A DNA stretch of 7,183 nt from the NCBI GenBank assembly GCA_003644265.1, contig QNBX01000197.1, forward strand, positions 1-7,183, in the 5' to 3' direction. The DNA comes from Planctomycetota bacterium. GTDB lineage: Bacteria > Planctomycetota > B15-G4. A program made the translations under genes and the position numbers. Positions within the stretch are counted from its first letter, which is position 1. Every line of letters begins with the position of its first letter. The notes beneath the pieces were generated by a model. That model did no database searches. It saw only the letters and a list, made by a program, of their open reading frames with translations, and was not told the DNA's origin. Below, piece by piece: positions 1 through 4,332 of the stretch.

Positions 1-198
1 CGCTCACGGCTCCGGGAATAGTCCACCTCGCGCTCGTCACGCGGGAGGCCCCGCCCTCCAGCTTCATCTGCGCCGCTACGCACCCCAGACGCTCGAGCCA
101 CTCGGCTCGCGCCTGCCCAGAGTCTCCTTCTTCCCCGGGGTGTGCAGCGGCCTTTCTCTCTCGGCGCCCGGTGGGCGCCCGTCTCCCTTGGAGGTGCC
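1..198. other. Left-edge region with no confident gene; probable leader of the operon
   Basis: No convincing gene is seen. The + frame beginning at base 1 stops at TAG 19-21. The + frame beginning at base 2 is open to TGA 200-202, which would overlap the next ATG as ATGA, but its product is rich in Arg, Pro, Ser and Gly and does not look like a folded protein. On the - strand, the frame covering bases 2-4 is open to the left edge and reads protein-like between about 130 and 2, with high GC at third positions. Its only in-frame ATG, at 67-65, has no good ribosome binding site. A divergent gene starting here is possible but unsupported. No clear -35/-10 pair was recognised. Since every downstream gene abuts the next, this stretch is the likeliest place in the window for a leader, or the operon continues from the left. 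Confidence 0.4.
163..179 (+). promoter_or_regulatory. GC hairpin just upstream of the first ribosome binding site
   Basis: GGCGCCC (163-169) and GGGCGCC (173-179) form a perfect 7-bp stem around a 3-base GGT loop. The hairpin ends about 10 bases before the Shine-Dalgarno at 190-196. In an mRNA leader it could affect ribosome access or stability. No U-run follows, so it is not an intrinsic terminator. In DNA this GC-rich, short inverted repeats arise easily by chance, so a regulatory role is only a guess. Confidence 0.25.
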
Positions 199-324
199 AT
201 GAGCGCCCCAGCTAGCCCTCACCCCGTCTCCGGCGGCGCCACCGTCCTGGTGGCCATCGTCCTGCTGCTGGTCACCGTCGCGTGCATCCTGGCGTTGCCC
301 TTCCAGAGCGGGGTGGCGGGATGA
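199..324 (+). CDS. Small single-pass membrane protein (41 aa), unknown function
   Basis: The product is 41 residues. A short polar start (MSAPASPHPVSGG) is followed by a very hydrophobic run at about residues 14-35, containing VLVAIVLLLVTVACILAL, which can span the membrane once, and a short tail. The ATG at 199 is chosen because GGAGGTG (190-196), a seven-base match to the 16S anti-Shine-Dalgarno, lies just before it. A GTG at 142 in the same frame would add 19 residues and bury this site, so it is less likely. The stop TGA 322-324 overlaps the next ATG (321) as ATGA. Tiny membrane proteins are common in phage early regions, and no family could be recognised. A holin would usually be longer and carry a charged tail, so that label is not supported. 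This is the best ribosome binding site at the left end and may load ribosomes onto the coupled array. Confidence 0.6.
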   Translation: MSAPASPHPVSGGATVLVAIVLLLVTVACILALPFQSGVAG

Positions 325-812
325 TCTCCCTGTTCGAGGTCCAGCACGACACGGGCAGCTCGTGGGTTCTGAGCGCGACCTACACCGACGCCGCGGACCG
401 CTGGCGCAAGCAGCAAGGGCCGGCCGCGCCACCCGTGTACGGCGTGCGCTGGGTCGCCGCGGCCGATGACCTGGTGCTACCCGACCCCAAGGTCCGGACC
501 CGCGCCAGGCAGCGCAGCATCCTGAGCGACCGCCTGGTCGACCTCTGCCTCCGGCTCGGGGATGCGCTCAAGAGCCAGGGCGCGCTCGAGACAGGCCTCT
601 CCTCGCGCTCGGCCTGGATCGTCCAGCAGATCAGTGCCGTGCACCGGATGCAGGCGGCGTCCGACGAGCAGCAGGCGGCCGATCCCCTTCTCAACGACGC
701 GGGGCGCGAGCTGGCCCTGGCCGCGGGGCGCGAGCTGGCCGCGGGGCGCGAGCTGGCCGCGGGGCGCGAGCTGGCCGCGGGCGCCCACGCGCGGAACGGC
801 TGCGGACCATGA
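321..812 (+). CDS. Hypothetical protein with C-terminal AGRELA hexapeptide repeats (163 aa)
   Basis: This 163-residue soluble protein was not recognised. Residues 1-50 (starting MISLFEVQHDTGSSW) alternate hydrophobic and polar residues and carry several Trp, consistent with a small beta-rich domain. Residues 55-120 are charged and probably helical, with many Arg and Gln. The C-terminus contains four copies of Ala-Gly-Arg-Glu-Leu-Ala at residues 127-132, 135-140, 141-146 and 147-152, encoded by perfect 18-base DNA repeats, which would form an extended amphipathic helix. The ATG at 321 overlaps the previous stop as ATGA and has no strong ribosome binding site, so translation is probably coupled to the membrane protein upstream. 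A GTG at 282 would extend it by 13 residues into the neighbouring gene and is less likely. The C-terminal 11 residues after the repeat are low complexity. Confidence 0.65.
   Translation: MISLFEVQHDTGSSWVLSATYTDAADRWRKQQGPAAPPVYGVRWVAAADDLVLPDPKVRTRARQRSILSDRLVDLCLRLGDALKSQGALETGLSSRSAWIVQQISAVHRMQAASDEQQAADPLLNDAGRELALAAGRELAAGRELAAGRELAAGAHARNGCGP
699..776 (+). repeat. Short tandem repeat, four perfect 18-bp copies
   Basis: The unit GCGGGGCGCGAGCTGGCC occurs at 699-716, 723-740, 741-758 and 759-776 with no mismatch. Copies 2-4 are directly adjacent. Copies 1 and 2 are separated by 6 bases (CTGGCC), nearly the tail of the unit, and a partial unit (GCGGGC) follows at 777. The unit is a multiple of three, so copy number can change without a frameshift. 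It encodes AGRELA near the C-terminus of the gene at 321-812. Perfect identity suggests recent expansion by replication slippage. Confidence 0.95.
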
Positions 813-1132
813 ACGGGCAGGGGCGGTTGTTCAGCGCCGGGGGCGGCCCCCTCGCCCGCAGGCAGGACGTGGACGCCTCGCAGGAGCCGGCACGCGCCGG
901 CGCCCCATCACGCGCGCGCGTCCTCGATCTCGTCCGCCGTCACCGGGACAGCACGGCCACCGAGCTGGCGCGGATCGCTGGGGAGGTGGGCCTCCGGGTC
1001 ATCCACAGCCGGCTCTCCGAGCTGCTCGCGGACGGCGAGATCGAGCGAGAGGCCAGGCGTCGCTGCTCAGTCACCAGCCACCACGCGTGGACGTACCGCG
1101 CGACCTCCTTCCCTGACAGGAGTCACTCATGA
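809..1132 (+). CDS. Winged helix-turn-helix DNA-binding protein (107 aa)
   Basis: Residues 34-97 fit a compact winged helix-turn-helix. Helix 1 is RARVLDLVRRHRD (35-47), followed by TATELARIAGEVGL (49-62) as the turn and next helix. VIHSRLSELLADGEIERE (64-81) resembles the usual recognition helix and wing entry, and the end (SVTSHHAWTYRA) resembles the C-terminal wing strand common in phage proteins of this class. Residues 1-33 are a flexible Gly/Ala/Arg-rich arm. It may be a transcription regulator of the phage operon or a DNA-binding accessory to replication; the sequence does not decide which, and no operator was identified. The ATG at 809 overlaps the previous stop as ATGA and has only a weak ribosome binding site, so coupling is expected. 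It lies directly upstream of the resolvase candidate. Confidence 0.75.
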   Translation: MNGQGRLFSAGGGPLARRQDVDASQEPARAGAPSRARVLDLVRRHRDSTATELARIAGEVGLRVIHSRLSELLADGEIEREARRRCSVTSHHAWTYRATSFPDRSHS

Positions 1133-1509
1133 CGGGCCTCATGGGCGGGTCCGTCTTCACCCAGGAGGCGCCCATCCGCCTGGTCTCGGCGGCCAACACA
1201 CGCGAGCACTGGGCGGCGAGCCACAAGCGCTGCAAGCGGCTGAGGGGCCTGGCGCGCTCGCTGACGGTGGGCATGCCGGGCCTGGAGAGCCCGCTCGTGG
1301 TGACACTCACGCGCATTGCCCCGCGCCCGCTCGACGGCCACGACAACCTGCGCCACGCCTTCAAGCCCGTGGTCGACGGCATCGCCGACCGCCTGGGGGT
1401 CGCCGACAACGATCCCCGCGTGAGCTGGCACTACGCCCAGCAGCGCCGGGCCGTGAAGGACTACGCCATCCGCATCGAGGTGGCGCTCCGAACCGAGGGG
1501 GCGGCATGA
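1129..1509 (+). CDS. RusA-like Holliday junction resolvase candidate (126 aa)
   Basis: The best fit is the RusA family of phage and prophage endonucleases, small dimeric enzymes that cut four-way DNA junctions using Mg2+ held by aspartates. Length (126 aa) is close to the usual ~120. The core at residues 57-117 runs VVTLTRIAPRPLD-GHDNLRHAF, then VVDGIADRLG, then DNDPRVSW and a final strand (YAIRIEV). Asp69, Asp72, Asn73, Asp83, Asp93 and Asp95 match the family's D-x-DN, D-G and DD-like acidic positions. One difference is that the first pair is spaced Asp-Gly-His-Asp rather than Asp-x-Asp. The N-terminal HWAASHKRCKRLR segment is basic, as expected for DNA contact. AGGAG (1118-1122) lies six bases before ATG 1129, and the start overlaps the previous stop as ATGA. 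Activity is inferred, not shown; it could be an inactive relative. Confidence 0.65.
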   Translation: MTGLMGGSVFTQEAPIRLVSAANTREHWAASHKRCKRLRGLARSLTVGMPGLESPLVVTLTRIAPRPLDGHDNLRHAFKPVVDGIADRLGVADNDPRVSWHYAQQRRAVKDYAIRIEVALRTEGAA

Positions 1510-1820
1510 CGCGGGCCGGCCCCCAGGTGGATGCCCGCCGGCGCAGGCGCCGGCTGTTCGATGACCTGGCCGAGGGGTCCGCGGCCTGCCGGGAGCTCGT
1601 CGCGGCGCGCATGGTCTGCCTCAAGAGCTTCTCGTCCGAGGACTCCGCCGGGCCCTGCGCCGGTTGCCCGATTCGCGCGGCCTGCGTCCGCTACGACCAG
1701 TGGCAACCGCTGCAGCTGCCGGCCGGCGCCGAGCGCCCGCGCCACACCAGCTACTACCACGCCGCGCGCCGGCGACGGCTGGAACGTGCCGCCGTCGCAT
1801 CGACCGAGGAGTCAAGCTGA
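1506..1820 (+). CDS. Small cysteine-motif protein, possible Fe-S or zinc binder (104 aa)
   Basis: No family is certain. The product starts with a basic arm (DARRRRRRLF, residues 9-18) and then carries Cys28, Cys38, Cys51, Cys54 and Cys60. The last four are spaced C-x12-C-x2-C-x5-C with the local sequence PCAGCPIRAACVRY. This resembles the C-x2-C-x5-C part of WhiB-like iron-sulfur proteins, where the first cysteine is usually farther away; the following Gly-Val-Trp-Gly-Gly turn of WhiB is absent. Zinc binding is the simplest alternative. The C-terminus (HAARRRRLERA) is again basic, so nucleic-acid contact is plausible. The ATG at 1506 overlaps the previous stop as ATGA behind a G-rich stretch (GAGGGGG, about 1494-1500). 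The stop TGA 1818-1820 shares one base with the next ATG. Position between a resolvase candidate and a replication protein suggests a role in phage DNA metabolism or regulation. Confidence 0.65.
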   Translation: MTRAGPQVDARRRRRRLFDDLAEGSAACRELVAARMVCLKSFSSEDSAGPCAGCPIRAACVRYDQWQPLQLPAGAERPRHTSYYHAARRRRLERAAVASTEESS

Positions 1821-2974
1821 TGCCCAGCCGCCCCTGGTTCCCGTTCTACGTCGCGGACTTTCTCGCCGACCCCCGGGTTCAGCGCATGGACGCCCCGGGC
1901 GTCGGGGCCTACGTCCTGCTGCTGGCGAACCTCTGGCACATGGACGAGATCGAGGAAGACCCGCGCACCCTGCGGACCATGCTCCGGCTCACGCCGGCGC
2001 AGTACCGGCGCGCGTGGCCGCTCATCCGGGATTGCCTGGAACAGGTGCCCGGCGGGACCGCTTTGCACTCGCCCCGCATGACGCTCGAAAAAGCTCGCGC
2101 GGATGAAGTGTCCGAGCGGCAGAGCGCGAACGCGAAGTCCCGCTGGGACCGCGTAAACGGCACGCAGCGGAAGAAACGCGGCGCGCCGGCCGATGCCACC
2201 GCACATGCCACGGCAGACGCCACGGCATCGGAGCGGCACCCGGGCGGCACGGCCCGCGACGGCCCCACGGCATCCCAACCGGATGCCTTTCACAGTTCAC
2301 AGCTCACAGAGCAAGCGCGCTCCTCGCCGCAGCCTGTCGGCCGCAGCGGCTCGGGCAAGCCCCTCGAGGCGGGCTCCAGCGGCGAGTTGCAGGTTGTCTC
2401 GGCGTGCCGGGCTCTGGTGGCTGCCCGAGAGAGCGCTGGCGATCTCGACGCCCGTGTCGGCCCCCCGTCCACCTGGACCGATCCGATGCGTGGACTGCTC
2501 TCGCGCTACGGCGGCGAGCGCGTGCTCGAGCTGATCGCGTGGCTCTGGAGCGCCTACGAGCCGGATCGACCGGACTTCGACTGGCGGGAGCGCGTCTTCA
2601 CCCCAGCTCACCTCCTGGCGAGCTGGGATGGACTGGCCGTGGCCAAGCTCCGGGCATCGAAGGCACCGAAGGCCGAGGAGGAGACGCCGGCGTGCTGCCC
2701 GAGCTGCTCGAGCGACGCCTCGCCTGTCGTCGACCTCGACGAGGACCGACGGACGTGCCCCTGCGGGATCACGATTGCCCGCCTGCGGACGGTGCGCTGC
2801 GCCGACTGCCAGGGCCTGCATGAGGCCACCGTCACCGGCAGCGACGCCTGCGCCGACTGCTGGCCCACGCGGCTCGAACTCCAGCAGTCGGCCGCGGTCT
2901 GGGGCGTCGATGCAGTCGCCCGCGCCGGCGAGCTGCTCACACCCGTCACGCCCTCCGGAGCTTCCGACCGATGA
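1820..2974 (+). CDS. DUF1376/YdaU-type phage replication protein with C-terminal zinc ribbons (384 aa)
   Basis: Residues 3-95 match the DUF1376 (YdaU) domain found in phage replication-initiation proteins: RPWFPFYVADFLADPRVQRM, then GAYVLLLANLWHMD and the LRTMLRLTPAQYRRAW helix. As is usual for these proteins, a charged segment (SANAKSRWDRV, 102-112) and a low-complexity Ala/Thr/Asp linker (about 120-185) follow. A second helical domain (about 195-275) has WTDPMRGLLSRYGGERVLEL and TPAHLLASWDGL, typical of the C-terminal part of replisome organisers. The tail carries cysteine pairs 293/296, 313/315, 327/330 and 344/347, enough for two zinc-ribbon-like sites. The likely role is binding the phage origin or recruiting helicase. 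Start ATG 1820 follows GAGGAG (1806-1811) at eight bases; an earlier in-frame start near 1664 would sit inside the previous gene. The long tail with two zinc sites is not part of the basic DUF1376 domain. Confidence 0.85.
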   Translation: MPSRPWFPFYVADFLADPRVQRMDAPGVGAYVLLLANLWHMDEIEEDPRTLRTMLRLTPAQYRRAWPLIRDCLEQVPGGTALHSPRMTLEKARADEVSERQSANAKSRWDRVNGTQRKKRGAPADATAHATADATASERHPGGTARDGPTASQPDAFHSSQLTEQARSSPQPVGRSGSGKPLEAGSSGELQVVSACRALVAARESAGDLDARVGPPSTWTDPMRGLLSRYGGERVLELIAWLWSAYEPDRPDFDWRERVFTPAHLLASWDGLAVAKLRASKAPKAEEETPACCPSCSSDASPVVDLDEDRRTCPCGITIARLRTVRCADCQGLHEATVTGSDACADCWPTRLELQQSAAVWGVDAVARAGELLTPVTPSGASDR

Positions 2975-3918
2975 GCTGCTTCCACCAGGACTCCGTGGCA
3001 CCGCGCGAGCCTTCGTGCCGGTGCGGCGCGCCCGCTAATCAGTGCCGATGCTTGGCCCCCGCCGGCGCCGCCGAGCTGCCCCGCCGAGAGCTCGAGCGGT
3101 TCCAAGAGCAGCTGGCCCACGCGGCCAACAGCTGCAGCACCACCCTCCTGTCGGATGTGCTCGGCCTGCCCTTCGACCTCCGGCTCGCCCTGATCGACGA
3201 CGCGATGGCGCGAGCGATGGGCTTGCACCGGACCTGCCCCAACAAGCCGGCGGCCCTGGCCGACGGGCCACTGCTCGACCCGCCCTTCCGTCCGACCTCC
3301 CATTGGCTCCACGCCGAGCGCGCGATGCGCTTCACCGCGGCCAGCATCGACGGCGCCGTGAGCGTGACTGTCTGGCCGAGCGGTCGCTGCGTGGGACGCG
3401 CGATCCCTCGGCACGGCATCGACCACTCAACCCAGGGCCTCACCCTGCTCGAGGCGTGGATGCACGCCTGCTGGGCGGCCCTGAGCCTGCATTCCACCGC
3501 GCCCAGCGCGCACCACCAGGAGCTCACCATGCCCAAGCCCGATGCCCCCACGGTCGACTGGATCGCCCGGACCGCCCACGAGGTCAACCGCGCCTACTGC
3601 GCCGCCCTCGGGGATGACAGCCAGCTCCCGTGGGACGAGGCGCCCGAGTGGCAACGGACCAGCGTCATCCGCGGCGTCGTGTTCCACGTGCAACACCCAC
3701 AGGCCGGCCCGGAAGACAGCCACGAGAGCTGGATGCGCGAGAAACGCAGCGCCGGCTGGGCCTACGGCGAGGTCAAGGACGCCGACGCCAAGACGCACCC
3801 CTGCCTGGTGCCCTTCGAACAGCTCGCGCCTTCCCAACAGGCCAAGGACTACATCTTCCGCGCCATCGTCCACCAACTCACTGACTCACTGCCCACCACC
3901 GGAGGAGATTCACAATGA
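2971..3918 (+). CDS. RyR-domain protein fused in frame to an upstream possible ABA-sandwich domain (315 aa)
   Basis: Residues about 197-303 are a clear RyR domain of the phage type: IARTAHEVNRAYCAALGD, WDEAPEWQRTSVIRGVVFH, SHESWMREKRSAGWAYGEVKD, HPCLVPFEQLAPSQQAKDYI. RyR domains were first defined in ryanodine receptors; prokaryotic copies are small ligand-binding-like modules of unproven function. Residues 1-185 are less clear. CRCGAPANQCRC (16-27) is a C-x-C/C-x-C pair that could bind metal. Residues 106-172 (FRPTSHWLHAERAM, VSVTVWPSGRCVGRAI, LLEAWMHACWAAL) weakly resemble the phage ABA-sandwich fold (helix, strands, helix). ATG 2971 overlaps the previous stop as ATGA; GGAG lies ten bases upstream. 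An internal in-frame ATG at 3529 has a better site and would give a 129-aa free RyR protein. Stop TGA 3916-3918 overlaps the next gene. Confidence 0.8.
   Translation: MSCFHQDSVAPREPSCRCGAPANQCRCLAPAGAAELPRRELERFQEQLAHAANSCSTTLLSDVLGLPFDLRLALIDDAMARAMGLHRTCPNKPAALADGPLLDPPFRPTSHWLHAERAMRFTAASIDGAVSVTVWPSGRCVGRAIPRHGIDHSTQGLTLLEAWMHACWAALSLHSTAPSAHHQELTMPKPDAPTVDWIARTAHEVNRAYCAALGDDSQLPWDEAPEWQRTSVIRGVVFHVQHPQAGPEDSHESWMREKRSAGWAYGEVKDADAKTHPCLVPFEQLAPSQQAKDYIFRAIVHQLTDSLPTTGGDSQ
3518..3531 (+). promoter_or_regulatory. Internal ribosome binding site and in-frame ATG before the RyR domain
   Basis: AGGAG (3518-3522) lies six bases before ATG 3529-3531, in the same frame as the gene that opens at 2971. 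Starting here gives a 129-residue protein beginning MPKPDAPTVDWIAR that contains the whole RyR domain, about the size of stand-alone phage RyR proteins. Either the long fusion and the short protein are both made, or two ancestral genes were joined by loss of the stop between them. This is the only apparent domain boundary in the window with no stop codon. Confidence 0.55.
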
Positions 3919-4007
3919 GCATCCACTCAATCATTGCCGTCCGCATCGCCATCGTCGCCGCCCAGGTGGCTTGGATCATCCAGGCCACGCAGGCGGTGCC
4001 GCAGTGA
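3915..4007 (+). CDS. Membrane microprotein (30 aa)
   Basis: ATG 3915 follows a strong GGAGGAG (3901-3907) by seven bases and overlaps the previous stop as ATGA; TGA is at 4005-4007. The 30-residue product (MSIHSIIAVRIAIVAAQVAW and a short tail) is almost entirely hydrophobic, with one Arg at residue 10, and could form one membrane helix. The excellent ribosome binding site, the overlaps on both sides and the exact fit into the junction pattern are the main reasons to call it real, since its length alone proves nothing. No family was recognised. It is the first of three successive short genes with hydrophobic N-termini. Confidence 0.6.
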   Translation: MSIHSIIAVRIAIVAAQVAWIIQATQAVPQ

Positions 4008-4105
4008 CTACCGCAATCATCGCCATCACGGTCTGCGCCGCGCTGGCCTTCGGGGCCGCCGTCGCGCTGGTACGCCACCATTCGCATCAAGGAGCTGAGC
4101 AATGA
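4004..4105 (+). CDS. Membrane microprotein with GTG start (33 aa)
   Basis: A GTG at 4004 overlaps the previous stop as GTGA; the stop TGA 4103-4105 overlaps the next ATG. The 33-residue product has one strongly hydrophobic segment at residues 3-23 (TAIIAITVCAALAFGAAVALV) and a polar, His-rich tail (RHHSHQGAEQ), giving the shape of a single-pass protein with a cytoplasmic end. The upstream AGGCGG is only a partial ribosome binding site, so it probably depends on coupling to the 30-aa gene. Its opening codons resemble those of the next gene (MTTAII against MTATII). Function is unknown; phage microproteins of this build include membrane-potential or lysis modulators, but nothing here points to one. 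Confidence 0.55.
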   Translation: MTTAIIAITVCAALAFGAAVALVRHHSHQGAEQ

Positions 4106-4332
4106 CAGCCACCATCATCGGAATCATCATGGCGCTACGCATCGCACTCGGCATCGCGGTCCCGGAGAAGCCCACCCTACCCATCCCCCCGCGCAACACG
4201 ACGCCGACGATCGAGCATGAGATCGTGACGGTCACGCGCGAGTTCCCCGGCGGTCAGGAAACGTTCCTGCTCACGCAGGGCGAAGCAGCCCGCTACCTGT
4301 CCGTTCACCCTGACGCGAGAGTCACGGCATGA
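4102..4332 (+). CDS. Membrane-anchored small protein (76 aa)
   Basis: AAGGAG (4089-4094) sits seven bases before ATG 4102, which overlaps the previous stop as ATGA. Residues 3-20 (ATIIGIIMALRIALGIAV) form a hydrophobic segment interrupted by Arg13, either a signal-anchor or a cleavable leader. A Pro-rich hinge (PEKPTLPIPP, 21-30) and a small hydrophilic domain (about 38-74) follow, the latter with alternating strand-like residues (EIVTVTREF, ETFLLTQGEAARYL). No cysteine lipobox is seen. The domain is too short to assign. The stop TGA 4330-4332 overlaps the start of the 517-aa gene. It may hold that protein or the two preceding microproteins at the membrane, but this rests only on adjacency. 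Confidence 0.65.
   Translation: MTATIIGIIMALRIALGIAVPEKPTLPIPPRNTTPTIEHEIVTVTREFPGGQETFLLTQGEAARYLSVHPDARVTA

Noticed and set aside
76..432. Long - strand frame opposite the first two genes
   Set aside because: It is Arg/Pro/Gly-rich, antisense to two well-fitting + strand genes, and has no ribosome binding site; long antisense frames are expected at this GC content.
886..901. GCCGGC-ACGC-GCCGGC inverted repeat
   Set aside because: It lies inside the helix-turn-helix coding sequence, and 6-bp GC palindromes are frequent in this base composition, so no operator or terminator is called.
562..1116. 184-codon + strand frame across the repeat and the helix-turn-helix gene
   Set aside because: Its product is almost entirely Arg, Pro, Ser and Gly, and it would displace two genes joined by an ATGA overlap.
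2297..3001. 234-codon - strand frame
   Set aside because: Antisense to the DUF1376 protein, no recognisable domain, and composition typical of a GC-rich shadow frame.
2608..3426. 272-codon - strand frame
   Set aside because: It lies opposite the zinc-ribbon end of the replication protein and the start of the RyR fusion gene, both of which have clear domain or motif evidence on the + strand; it mirrors their third-position bias.
4004..4332. Holin/lysis cassette reading of the membrane microproteins
   Set aside because: No endolysin is adjacent, the proteins are shorter than usual holins, and the context is early DNA metabolism.
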